Below, in pieces: positions 32,078-41,470 of a DNA stretch of 64,000 bases. Origin of the DNA: Mesorhizobium sp. (lineage in GTDB: Bacteria > Pseudomonadota > Alphaproteobacteria > Rhizobiales > Rhizobiaceae). A model generated the notes under the pieces. It did no database searches and was not told the DNA's origin. It saw only the letters and a program-made list of their open reading frames with translations. The stretch is taken from assembly GCF_004962245.1 (NCBI RefSeq), contig NZ_SUHQ01000023.1:7501-71500 (forward strand). The letters run 5' to 3'. The position numbers and the translations under genes are program-made. The number at the start of each line of letters is the position of its first letter. Position 1 is the stretch's first letter.

Positions 32078-33478
32078 GTGCGCTTTTCCGCGGCGACGAC
32101 AGCCGGGCGGTTCCTGCCGCAGCGCCTTGCGCTGCGTGTAAAGCCGCTGCTTGGCCGCATCGATGCCGTGCTGTTCACCGCCGACGAGCGCGGCGAGGCC
32201 GGCCGCATGTCGCTGATCGCCTTTTCCATCCGCATCGTCAGCGCCGTCATCGCATTCGTCAGCCAGGTGCTGATGGCGCGCTGGATGGGCTCGTTCGAAT
32301 ACGGCATCTTCGTCCTCGTCTGGGTGACGATGGTCATCGTCGGCAATCTCGCCTGCCTCGGCTTCCACACCTCGGTCATCCGCTTCATTCCCGAATACCG
32401 CGAGCGCAATATGCTGGCCGAGCTGCGCGGCATCGTGCTGACCAGCCGCCTGTTCGTGCTGGTTGCCTCCACGGTGATCGCCGCCCTCGGCGCGCTCGGC
32501 GTCTGGCTGCTCTCGCCCTTTATCGAAAACTACTATGTCGTGCCGTTCATCCTCGGCGTCATCTGCCTGCCGATGATCGCGATGTCCGACCTGCTGCAGG
32601 GGATGTCGCGAGCCAACTCATGGGCGCTGTTTGCGCTGGCGCCGACCTATCTGGTGCGGCCGGTGCTGATCCTGGCCTGCATGGCGCTGATGCTTCTGGT
32701 CGGCTTCGCGCCTGACGCCAGGACCGCGATTTTCGCCTCGATCGCCGCCACCTATGCCACCACGATCGGTCAACTCATCGGCGTCACGGCGCGCATGGAC
32801 AGGAATATCCCGGCCGGGCCGATGAAGGTGCATTTCGCGCAGTGGTTCGTGGTGTCGCTGCCGATCTTCCTGGTCGAAGGTTTCTTCTTCCTGCTCACCA
32901 ATGCCGACGTGCTGATGGTCGGCGCCTATATGGAGCCCAACGACGTCGCCGTCTATTTCGCCACGGTCAAGACGCTGGCGCTGGTGCATTTCGTCTATTT
33001 CGCGGTCAAGGCAGGCGTTGCCCAGCGCTACGCGCAATTCACCCATGGCGAGCCGGAAAAACTCGCCGCCTTCGCCCGCGAAACGGTATCGTGGACCTTC
33101 TGGCCGTCGCTGGCGATGGCGCTGCTGCTGCTGGCGCTGGGCCAGCCGATGCTGGCCTTGTTCGGCGCCGAATTCGTTGCCGGCTATCCGCTGTTGTTCC
33201 TGCTGGTCTTCGGCGTCGTCGCCCGTGCCGCCGTCGGCCCTTGCGAAAGCCTGCTCACGATGAGCGGCAACCAGAACATCTGCGCCGCCGTCTACGCCAT
33301 CACGCTGGCCTTCAACATCGGCCTCAATCTGGTGCTGATTCCGCTTTTCGGCCTGTGGGGCGCGGCGATGGCCACCGCCTTCGCGATGATCTTCGAGGCC
33401 GGCGCGCTGTCCTTCACGGTCTGGCGCAAGCTCGGCATCGTCATGGCCATTTTCGTAGCCGCCAAAGGAGCCGCGTGA
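32078..33478 (+). CDS. Polysaccharide flippase/oligosaccharide export (MATE/Wzx superfamily)
   Basis: 466 aa, about 12 TM segments, GTG start; SLIAFSIRIVSAVIAFVSQVLMARWMGSFEYGIFVLVW. Confidence 0.85.
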   Translation: MRFSAATTAGRFLPQRLALRVKPLLGRIDAVLFTADERGEAGRMSLIAFSIRIVSAVIAFVSQVLMARWMGSFEYGIFVLVWVTMVIVGNLACLGFHTSVIRFIPEYRERNMLAELRGIVLTSRLFVLVASTVIAALGALGVWLLSPFIENYYVVPFILGVICLPMIAMSDLLQGMSRANSWALFALAPTYLVRPVLILACMALMLLVGFAPDARTAIFASIAATYATTIGQLIGVTARMDRNIPAGPMKVHFAQWFVVSLPIFLVEGFFFLLTNADVLMVGAYMEPNDVAVYFATVKTLALVHFVYFAVKAGVAQRYAQFTHGEPEKLAAFARETVSWTFWPSLAMALLLLALGQPMLALFGAEFVAGYPLLFLLVFGVVARAAVGPCESLLTMSGNQNICAAVYAITLAFNIGLNLVLIPLFGLWGAAMATAFAMIFEAGALSFTVWRKLGIVMAIFVAAKGAA

Positions 33479-34758
33479 TGGCCGCTGTCCCGTTGCTCGA
33501 GGAAACCAGCGGCGGCCCGGCCGGCGCCATGGTGTCCGGCCTCGCCGGGTTCGCCCGCGACGCCGATCCCGCCCATATCGAACTGCTGGCCAACAACCGG
33601 CCCGAGCGCAAACTGGCCATTTACCCGGCCTCCGCCGGCTTCGATCTGGTCGAGGAACTCGACTACCTCTGCACCCGCACGATCGAGCCCAACGTCTTCT
33701 TCAACCCGCGCTTCCTGGCGCCCGCCATGCCGAGGCTGGAAGACCGCGAGGTGCGGCTGGCAGTCATCCGCGACGGCGACGAATACCGCAACCGGCTGCG
33801 CTTGCTGGTGCCGTTCTCGGTGGAGCGGCCGGCGGTGCCGCTCGGCGTGCGGGTCATGCGCACTTGGTCGAGCCCGTTCGGCCCGATCGGCACGCCGCTG
33901 GTCGACCGTGACGATCCCGTCGGCGTCCTCGAGGATTTCTTCTCGATGCTGTCGCGGCCGCATCTCAAGCTGCCGAAGGTCTTTGTCCTGCCCGACATCC
34001 GGCTCGACGGCCCGGTGGCCAGCTTGGCCGCCACCGTCGCCGAGACGCGTGGCCTGACGCTGGTCACCACCGGCAAGGCCGAACGCCCGGTGCTCGAAAG
34101 CGAGCTCGACGGCGAGGACTACCTGAAGGCCTCGCTGCGATCGCACCACTATCGCGAGTTCCGCCGCCTGAAGCGCCGCCTCGCTGATCTGGGCCGGCTG
34201 GAGCATCTCGTGGCGCGCGGACCGGACGAGATCCGCCATGCCATCGAACGTTTCCTGACGCTCGAGGTTGCCGGCTGGAAGGGCCGCGAGCGCACCGCCA
34301 TGGCCATCGACCGCTACCGCGCCGCCTTTGCCCGCGAAGCCGTGCACCGGCTGGCCGAGCAGGATCTGTGCCGCATCCATTCGCTGACGCTCGACGGCCG
34401 CACCATCGCTTGCCTGGTCGTCTTCGTCGAGGCCGGCGTCGCCTACACCTGGAAGACGGCCTATGACGAGACGCTCGCCGCCTATTCGCCGGGCACGCTC
34501 TTGATGATCGAGGTGACCAGGCAGCATCTCGACGATCCCAACATCATGATGACCGATTCCTGCGCCGTGCCCGACCATCCGGTGATGAGCCGGCTATGGA
34601 TGGAGCGCCGGCCGATCGGCACGCTGGTCATCGGCCTGACACCGGACGCCGACCGCCTCGCCCGCCAGGCGGCGTCGCAGCTTCACCTCTACCGCGAAAC
34701 CCGCAACATGGCGCGCCTCCTGCGCAACCGGATGAAGAGCTTGCTGGGGCGGCGGTAG
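33478..34758 (+). CDS. GNAT family N-acetyltransferase (CelD/FemAB-like)
   Basis: SLRSHHYREFRRLKRRLADLGRLEH...FLTLEVAGWKGRERTAM; TGATG overlap with the upstream flippase. Confidence 0.82.
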   Translation: MAAVPLLEETSGGPAGAMVSGLAGFARDADPAHIELLANNRPERKLAIYPASAGFDLVEELDYLCTRTIEPNVFFNPRFLAPAMPRLEDREVRLAVIRDGDEYRNRLRLLVPFSVERPAVPLGVRVMRTWSSPFGPIGTPLVDRDDPVGVLEDFFSMLSRPHLKLPKVFVLPDIRLDGPVASLAATVAETRGLTLVTTGKAERPVLESELDGEDYLKASLRSHHYREFRRLKRRLADLGRLEHLVARGPDEIRHAIERFLTLEVAGWKGRERTAMAIDRYRAAFAREAVHRLAEQDLCRIHSLTLDGRTIACLVVFVEAGVAYTWKTAYDETLAAYSPGTLLMIEVTRQHLDDPNIMMTDSCAVPDHPVMSRLWMERRPIGTLVIGLTPDADRLARQAASQLHLYRETRNMARLLRNRMKSLLGRR

Positions 34759-34840
34759 CGCACCTTTGCAGAGATGGGCGCTCTTTGGGGATTTGGCTGA
34801 GCGGCTGTCGGGCGCGCCCGGCGTCGTGTGACGATACGCC

Positions 34841-35557
34841 TTAACTTTCGATATATCCGGGTTCGAACCCAGCAGACCTCGCCAGACCCGGTTGATCGAG
34901 CACGCGAACATGGCCCTGACGGAATTCGAGTAACTTGCGCTCGCGCAGGTTCCGCAGCACTCGGTTGACATGAAGCGGAGTGAGGCCGAGGGCGTCCGCG
35001 AGATCGTACTGGGTGAGGGGGCATTCATAGCTGTCGCGGGTGACTGCGCCGACTCGCTCCAGCCGCGCCCTCAGTTCGAGGAACAGATGCGACGTCCGCA
35101 CCAAGGCGCTGCGTCGTCCGACATTGGTGAGATGTTGAGCGACAAGCGCTCCCCGATGCACAAGGGTTTCGAGGATGATGGAGAAGAGATGGGGCGACTT
35201 CATCGCAGCAAGGGTGAATGTCTTGGCCGAGGCCACCAGCACCGAAAGTTCGGTTTGAGCCACAAACGTTTCAAGAGCGCTGCCCGCGTATGCCTGAGGC
35301 AGGACGATATCGCCTCTCAAGGCAAAATCCAATATTTGGCGCTGCCCGCCCGCGAGTTCATGGGAAATGCAACCCCAGCCCGACTCGACTATGAATACGC
35401 GATCACTGTCTTCGCCCTGACTGACGATGACCGTCTCCGCCGGATAGCACTTCGGCGTGAATCCCAGCGTCTTGATAAGCGCCGTATCGTCGTCGTTAAG
35501 TCCGACATACGACGGGCGATTTTCATTTCCGCGCAAAAGATGTGACGCGTAGGTCAT
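34841..35557 (-). CDS. Crp/Fnr family transcriptional regulator
   Basis: Cyclic-nucleotide-binding-like N-terminus; CPLTQYDLADALGLTPLHVNRVLRNLRERKLLEFRQGHVRV C-terminal HTH. Confidence 0.93.
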   Translation of the reverse strand: MTYASHLLRGNENRPSYVGLNDDDTALIKTLGFTPKCYPAETVIVSQGEDSDRVFIVESGWGCISHELAGGQRQILDFALRGDIVLPQAYAGSALETFVAQTELSVLVASAKTFTLAAMKSPHLFSIILETLVHRGALVAQHLTNVGRRSALVRTSHLFLELRARLERVGAVTRDSYECPLTQYDLADALGLTPLHVNRVLRNLRERKLLEFRQGHVRVLDQPGLARSAGFEPGYIES

Positions 35558-35738
35558 CTACAAGCACGCCCGTCTTCGCTTTGAACTCCCTCTCTTGGAC
35601 AGAATGTACATCAAAATTGATGCGGTGAGTATCCTCCAATGACCACCATCGGATGGTGCCGCAACGGCCCTTTGGTTGATTGTACAGGCTCCGCTGGCTT
35701 GCCGAAGCCACGATTTTGAAATCGCTATGGGATGGCGA

Positions 35739-36020
35739 TCAGGTTTTGTTTCTCCTGAAGTTTTCCCGCATGGAATCGACTATTTCGCTGGCAATGAGAC
35801 AACTTCGGTTGTCTGTCTGGTCAGCGGCATTCCGCAACGTCATTGATGCGTCCTTGAGCAATCCTCTGATCTCTGCTGCTGACAACAGTTCGGACGCTTC
35901 GAGTTCCAGCAGCACGGATTCACTCACATGCAGCGCAGCAAGCGCAACCGCTCTTGGCCTGGTGGCAAGCAGCTTCAGAAGGTCGCTGCTTGGCCTGGTA
36001 CGCGATTTTTTTTTTGCCAT
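35739..36020 (-). CDS. Hypothetical protein
   Basis: MAKKKSRTRPSSDLLKLLATRPRAVALAALHVSESVLLELEASELLSAAEIRGLLKDASMTLRN...: helical, no opposing gene. Confidence 0.5.
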   Translation of the reverse strand: MAKKKSRTRPSSDLLKLLATRPRAVALAALHVSESVLLELEASELLSAAEIRGLLKDASMTLRNAADQTDNRSCLIASEIVDSMRENFRRNKT

Positions 36021-36314
36021 AGTTGCGTCTCGACCGGACAAAAGGTTCCTAGGCTCAAATTTACATCGCCTCGACGAGTTGACCGCAGTTCCAAGATTGG
36101 AAGAGGTCGATCATATTTTGTGAGGCATACTATCCCGGTTTGCAGCCGCGACACAGAGGCAAGGGATACCGAATTCGTCTTAGCTACTATCCTCCCTATC
36201 ACCTTGACATCACCGTGGTCACAGGCGCGCGAACGGCCGTACCGAGCCAGGGAACTCCGATCGATGTAGGCCCGTCAGGCCCACTCGGTCGCCGGTAGCG
36301 CAATTGTGAGAAAT

Positions 36315-36399
36315 TGGTGCCCCTAGCCGGGATCGAACCAGCACTCCTTGCGGAACTCGATTTTGAGTCGAGCGCGTCTACCAATTCCGCCATAGGGGC
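36315..36399 (-). tRNA. tRNA-Leu (anticodon CAA)
   Basis: Minus strand GCCCCTATGGCGGAATTGGTAGACGCGCTCGACTCAAAATCGAGTTCCGCAAGGAGTGCTGGTTCGATCCCGGCTAGGGGCACCA. Confidence 0.96.
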
Positions 36400-36693
36400 T
36401 CAGGCCGGGCGGCCTGGATGGGCGCGGACTATACGGTCGGAGGCCTGTTCGTCAACTGGCCAATTCCCGACATCCGACCTTCGCTCGACCCCAGCCTTCG
36501 ATTTCGTGCCCAGCTCTTCAATTTCGTGAAGCTACGGCCATTGTGCGGCGCGGAAAATCTTTCTAGACAGGCTGCGCATTAAAGCGCGTCGCGTCTGCAG
36601 AGATTCATGTCGCGCGCTTTTGGTCTTTGTTCGTGCATGTCGTGATCCCAAAACCACTGCGCATTTTTGGGCGACATACATTAGGGGTGCCCA

Positions 36694-37281
36694 ATGCTTC
36701 GCGGACTTTACGACTGGACCTTGTCGCTGGCGGCAAGGAAATCCGCCGAATGGTGGTTGGCCTTCATCGCTTTCGTCGAAAGCTCGGTGTTTCTGGTGCC
36801 GGCCGACGTGCTGTATCTGCCGATGGCGCTGTCGCGGCCGGATCGCGCCTATCGCTACGCGCTGGTCGCCACCCTCGCGTCGGTGCTGGGCGGCATCGCC
36901 GGCTGGTTCATCGGCCACTATGCCTATGACGCGGTGGCGAAGCCGATCCTCGAATTCTATGGCAAGTATGACGACTTCGAGGCGCTGCGCGTCTCGTCGG
37001 GCATCGGCTTCATCATCCTGATGCTGGTCACCTCCGGCCTCGCCCATCTGCCGCCGATCAAGGTGGTGACGATCCTGTCCGGTGTCATCGGCGTCAATCT
37101 CCTGTTGTTCATCGTGCTGGCGATCGTGGCGCGCGGCGCCCGCTTCCTGTTCCTCGCCTGGCTGCTGCGCCGCTATGGCGAACCGATCCGCGAATTCATC
37201 GAAAAGCGCCTTGGCATGATCGCGGGCACCGCCGCAGCCGCCCTGATTTTGCTCTATATAACAGTCAAATACGCCTTCTGA
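36694..37281 (+). CDS. YqaA/DedA family membrane protein
   Basis: WWLAFIAFVESSVFLVPADVLYLPMALSRPDRAYRYALVATLASVLGGIAGWFIGHYAYD. Confidence 0.88.
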   Translation: MLRGLYDWTLSLAARKSAEWWLAFIAFVESSVFLVPADVLYLPMALSRPDRAYRYALVATLASVLGGIAGWFIGHYAYDAVAKPILEFYGKYDDFEALRVSSGIGFIILMLVTSGLAHLPPIKVVTILSGVIGVNLLLFIVLAIVARGARFLFLAWLLRRYGEPIREFIEKRLGMIAGTAAAALILLYITVKYAF

Positions 37282-37351
37282 GCATGATCCCGAACCGAAG
37301 GTCCGCGTTAGCGAAAAGTGGGAACCGGTTTTTCGAAAAAAGATAATGCTC
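37280..37351. repeat. Dispersed fold-back repeat family A (long variant)
   Basis: GAGCATGATCCCGAACCGAAGGTCCGCGTTAGCGAAAAGTGGGAACCGGTTTTTCG...AGATAATGCTC. Confidence 0.88.
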
Positions 37352-37385
37352 AACAAGCAGGTCGAACGAAACGGACGGTAGATCG

Positions 37386-37904
37386 ATGACAGCGACCGTA
37401 AATGCCGACACTGGACGCCAGCGCACCCAGACGGCCTTGTTTCTGGCCATCGCCATGGCCGCAACCGTCGGCTCGGCATTGGCCTTCCAGCACCTCGGCG
37501 GCTACATCCCCTGCAAGCTCTGCTTCGAGCAACGCACCCCCTATTATGTTGGCGTCCCGCTGATGCTGCTGGCGGCGCTGTCGTCGGCGCTGCGCTGGCC
37601 GGCCTGGCTGACACGCGGCCTGCTGGCCGTCGGCGGCCTGCTGATGGTGTACGGCCTCTATCTCGGCGTCTATCACTCCGGCGTCGAATGGGCGTGGTGG
37701 ACGGGACCGACCGATTGTGCCGCGGCGGCGGGACCGGTGGACACCGGCGGCAAGGGCGTGCTCGACGCGCTCGACAAATTCGTGCCGCCCTCCTGCGACA
37801 AGGCGGCGCTGCGCATCCTCGGCCTGTCGCTGGCCGGCTGGAACGCCATCGCCAGCTTTATCCTGGCAGTCGTCGCCTTCCGCGGTGCGTTTGTGCGCGA
37901 TTGA
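37386..37904 (+). CDS. dsbB: Disulfide bond formation protein B
   Basis: ALAFQHLGGYIPCKLCFEQRTPYYVGVPLMLLAAL (CxxC); second Cys pair C-terminal. Confidence 0.9.
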   Translation: MTATVNADTGRQRTQTALFLAIAMAATVGSALAFQHLGGYIPCKLCFEQRTPYYVGVPLMLLAALSSALRWPAWLTRGLLAVGGLLMVYGLYLGVYHSGVEWAWWTGPTDCAAAAGPVDTGGKGVLDALDKFVPPSCDKAALRILGLSLAGWNAIASFILAVVAFRGAFVRD

Positions 37905-37917
37905 GCGGCACAGCGCC

Positions 37918-38056
37918 GAGTTCGTCCAGAAATTCGTCAGGCCGGAGCGCATGACGTGGCTCTCGAGAACCGGAGCGGAGCGTACTAAAGTACGTGAGCA
38001 CCGGAAGCGCAGAAAGCTGCGTCAGGCGACCGGCATGGCGGATTTCTGCCGAACTC
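37918..38056. repeat. Approx. 140-bp fold-back repeat family C, copy 2
   Basis: Core TCTCGAGAACCGGAGCGGAGCGTACTAAAGTACGTGAGCACCGGAAGCGCAGAAA; outer arms GAGTTCGTCCAGAAATTCG / CGGATTTCTGCCGAACTC. Confidence 0.85.
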
Positions 38057-38621
38057 TATGGTTCGAGTTCGACATCCCAGTATAGATAATCCATCCAGCT
38101 TTCATGCAGGTGGTTGGGTGGGAACAGGCGGCCATTGTTGTGCAGATCATGCACCGTCGGCTGGTAAGGCTTCTGCAGCGGCCACATCTTGGCGTGCGCC
38201 GGCATCATGCCGCCCTTCCTCAGATTGCAGGGCGAGCAGGCGGCGACAACGTTCTCCCACGTCGTCGCGCCGCCGCGATGGCGGGGAATGACATGGTCGA
38301 AGGTCAGATCCTCCGGCGTGCCGCAATACTGGCACTGGAAACGGTCGCGCAGGAAGACGTTGAAGCGGGTGAAGGCCGGATGCCGCGAGGGCTTCACATA
38401 GGCCTTCAGGCTGACGACGCTCGGCAGTTTCATCGAGAAGGTCGGCGACGACACGGCGTGCTCGTATTCGGCGACGATATTCACCCGCTCGAGGAACACA
38501 GCCTTGATGGCATCCTGCCACGACCAGAGCGACAGGGGGTAATAGCTGAGCGGACGATAATCCGCATTCAGCACCAGCGCTGGAAGCCCATCCGGAGATA
38601 CGGCAACCGTCACGTCATTGA
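38056..38621 (-). CDS. HNH endonuclease
   Basis: CQYCGTPEDLTFDHVIPRHRGGATTWENVVAACSPCNLRKGG; start approximate. Confidence 0.93.
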
Positions 38622-38742
38622 CCTCCTTGGTTCTAGAACCGATCGGCGCGGATACTGTAAGCCCGACATGACAGGGATGTGAAGCGGCTTGTCGATCAAA
38701 CGACGCGCCAAAAATGCATGATTTCAATGGTTTTTTGCGAAT

Positions 38743-39384
38743 TCAGGCCGGGGGCGCGGCGTCCCTGCCCTTCAATTCGCGATAATACGCCCAGAAAAGC
38801 CGCGATGCGACACCTCGCCATGGGCTCCATGATTCGGCGAGTTGGATCAGTATTTTCTCGGGCGGACGCGGGTCGATGCCGAGCGCGTGGCCGACCGCGC
38901 TCTGCAGGGCAACGTCGCGAGCCGGGAAGACATCGGGGTGGCCGGCGGCGAACAAAAGATAGACTTCCGCCGTCCACGGGCCGATGCCGGACACCTTGGT
39001 CATGGCCGTGATCGCCTCGGCGGCATCGAGCAGGCAGAGATGATCGAGGTCGAGCCCGTCGACCACCGCCTGGGCCACGGCGATCAGGCCGCGCTGCTTC
39101 GGTCGCGACAGTCCGGCCTCGCGAAAAATCGCCTCATCGGCGGCAAGGATGGCTTGCGGCGTCAGCGGATCGACGAGTTTTGTCAGCCGCCCGAAGATGG
39201 CGTCGGCGCTGGCGCGGGAAACCTGCTGCGAGACGATGATCGAGGCAAGGCTTCTGAACCCCGGCTCCGACAGCCTCAGCGGCACCTCGCCGGCCATGCC
39301 GCGCACCTTTGTGAGGCGCGGGTCGAGCAGGCAAAGCGCGTCGAGCCCTTGCGAGATGTCGTCGAGCGTGGCGATGCGTTGCAT
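38743..39384 (-). CDS. DNA-3-methyladenine glycosylase 2 family (AlkA-like)
   Basis: SIIVSQQVSRASADAIFGRL; MTKVSGIGPWTAEVYLLFAAGHPDVFPARDVALQ (HhH-GPD). Confidence 0.94.
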   Translation of the reverse strand: MQRIATLDDISQGLDALCLLDPRLTKVRGMAGEVPLRLSEPGFRSLASIIVSQQVSRASADAIFGRLTKLVDPLTPQAILAADEAIFREAGLSRPKQRGLIAVAQAVVDGLDLDHLCLLDAAEAITAMTKVSGIGPWTAEVYLLFAAGHPDVFPARDVALQSAVGHALGIDPRPPEKILIQLAESWSPWRGVASRLFWAYYRELKGRDAAPPA

Positions 39385-39515
39385 GTCTGCTAGTTCCCTG
39401 GACCGCGCAAAATCAGGTTCCACAGCGTCCCTTGTGCGTACCGATGGACGCGCGGCGCTGTAGGTGCAAAGTAGCAATTGGCGAAAGTTCTGCACAACCC
39501 GATTGCCGCCGAAGG

Positions 39516-40391
39516 ATGACACTCCTGACATTCCGCTTCGCGCCAAGCCCGAATGGCGAACTGCATCTCGGCCACGCCTATTCGGCGCTGCTCAATCAGA
39601 AATTGGCGACGGCGACGGGCGGGCGCCTGCTGCTGCGAATCGAGGATATCGACACGACGCGCTGCACGCCGGAATTCGAAGCCGGCATATTTCGCGATCT
39701 GAGATGGCTCGGGCTTGCCTGGGAAGAACCGGTGCGCCGCCAGTCCGAGCATTTCACGGACTATCGGGCAGTGCTCGATCGGCTGATCAGGGAAGACCTC
39801 GTCTACCCGGCCTTCATGAGCCGTGGCGAAATCCGCGCCTTCATTGCCGACAGCGAAAGGCGCGGGCGCGACTGGCCGCGCGACCCCGACGGCGTGCCGC
39901 TCTATCCCGCCGCCGACAAGGCGTTGCCGACCAGGGAACGCAAGCGACGGATTGCCGAGAATGCGCCATTCGCCTGGCGGCTGGACGTCGATGCAGCAAT
40001 GGCGCGCGTCAGCACGGAGCTGTCGTGGGTGGAATTTTCGGACGAGAGGCTTTCCGCGACGCACACCGTAGAAGCCCGCCCGCAGGACTGGGGCGACGTG
40101 ATCGTCGCGCGCCGCGATATCCCGACGAGCTATCATCTCGCCGTCGTCGTCGACGACGCGCTGCAAGACGTCAGCCACGTGGTGCGCGGCCAGGACCTCT
40201 ATTCCGCCACCAGCGTGCAGCGCCTGCTTCAGGCGGTGCTTGGCCTGCCACAACCAAGCTACTTCCACCATCGTCTCATCCTCGGCCCCGACGGACGAAA
40301 ACTGTCGAAGAGCGCCAGGGATACCGGCCTTGCCGCCTTGCGCGAGGCCGGCGCATCACCCGAAGACGTCCAGCGGCTGATTGGGTTCTAG
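39516..40391 (+). CDS. gluQ: Glutamyl-Q tRNA(Asp) synthetase
   Basis: RFAPSPNGELHLGHAYSALLN...RIEDIDTTRC; short GluRS-like protein ending soon after KLSKSARD. Confidence 0.92.
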   Translation: MTLLTFRFAPSPNGELHLGHAYSALLNQKLATATGGRLLLRIEDIDTTRCTPEFEAGIFRDLRWLGLAWEEPVRRQSEHFTDYRAVLDRLIREDLVYPAFMSRGEIRAFIADSERRGRDWPRDPDGVPLYPAADKALPTRERKRRIAENAPFAWRLDVDAAMARVSTELSWVEFSDERLSATHTVEARPQDWGDVIVARRDIPTSYHLAVVVDDALQDVSHVVRGQDLYSATSVQRLLQAVLGLPQPSYFHHRLILGPDGRKLSKSARDTGLAALREAGASPEDVQRLIGF

Positions 40392-40545
40392 ATCACGTTT
40401 GGTCTTGAACTCTCACTGATCCGGCGCGCCTCTTCAATTCGGATGAGCCTATGGATCAACCGTTTCGTTTTGCTTGCCAGGTTGAACCACATTACAGCAG
40501 GCGCGACAGTCGACCTTCACCGGATTCACGGGCAGCCTCCTGAAA

Positions 40546-41421
40546 ATGCACAGCGTCAAGCGGTTCATCCCCGCCTCCTTTGTCGTCCTGTGGGCGACCG
40601 GCTTCATTGGCGCTCGCTATGCCATGCCGTGGGCCGAGCCTTTCACCTTCCTGGCCGTGCGCTTCGTTCTGGCGGCCGTCCTCTTGACCGTCTTGATGAT
40701 GGCGCTTGGCTCCAAGCGGGCGACGCGCACGGAAGCGCTCCACGCGACCGGCGCCGGCATCCTGATGCATGGCGTCTATCTCGGCGGCGTGTTCTGGGCC
40801 ATCCACAGGGGCATGCCGGCCGGGCTTTCGGCGTTGATCGTCGGGCTGCAGCCGCTGATCACGGCGGTGATGGCCGGCAGGTTTCTCGGCGAGGCCATCC
40901 TGCCGCGCCATTGGGCCGGCCTCACTGTCGGACTTGCCGGCGTGGTCATCGTGCTTTGGCCGAAGCTCGGAGCGCTTGGCGGCGGCGTGACGGCCGAGAC
41001 GCTGATCGCCTCGCTTGTCTCGGTGCTTGGAATGAGCGCCGGCACGATCTGGCAGAAGCGCTTCGCCTCTGGCGGCGATCTCGTGGCGGCCACCATGTGG
41101 CAATATGTCGGCGGCGCGTCGCTGATGGTCCTGGCCTCGCTCGCCTTCGAGACGCGAACGGTCGTCGTCAACGGCGAGCTGATCTTTGCCATGGCATGGC
41201 TGGTGCTGGTGCTGTCGATCGGCGCCATCTTCCTCTTGATGGTGATGATCCGCGACGGCGAGATGTCGAAAGTCGCATCGCTGTTCTATCTGGTACCGGC
41301 CGTCACCGCGATCATCGCCTGGGTATTGTTCGGCGAACAGTTGAACCTGGTCCAGATCGTCGGCATGGCGATCGCGACGCTCGGCGTCGGGCTGGCAACC
41401 GCTCAGCCGACCAAAGCATGA
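40546..41421 (+). CDS. DMT family (EamA) transporter
   Basis: FIPASFVVLWATGFIGARYAMPWAEPFTFLAVRF; two EamA repeats. Confidence 0.9.
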   Translation: MHSVKRFIPASFVVLWATGFIGARYAMPWAEPFTFLAVRFVLAAVLLTVLMMALGSKRATRTEALHATGAGILMHGVYLGGVFWAIHRGMPAGLSALIVGLQPLITAVMAGRFLGEAILPRHWAGLTVGLAGVVIVLWPKLGALGGGVTAETLIASLVSVLGMSAGTIWQKRFASGGDLVAATMWQYVGGASLMVLASLAFETRTVVVNGELIFAMAWLVLVLSIGAIFLLMVMIRDGEMSKVASLFYLVPAVTAIIAWVLFGEQLNLVQIVGMAIATLGVGLATAQPTKA

Positions 41422-41461
41422 TCCCTAAAAGTGGGAACCGGTTTTCGGAAAAGATCATGCT
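41415..41461. repeat. Dispersed fold-back repeat family A (short variant)
   Basis: AGCATGATCCCTAAAAGTGGGAACCGGTTTTCGGAAAAGATCATGCT. Confidence 0.9.
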
Positions 41462-41470
41462 CAACAGGAA

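Noticed and set aside
36199-36393. ORF beginning MAELVDALDSKSSSARSAGSIPARGTN
   Set aside because: Translation of tRNA-Leu, a well-known false CDS
36314-36529. ORF MVPLAGIEPALLAELDFESSASTNSAIGA...
   Set aside because: Antisense translation of the same tRNA-Leu
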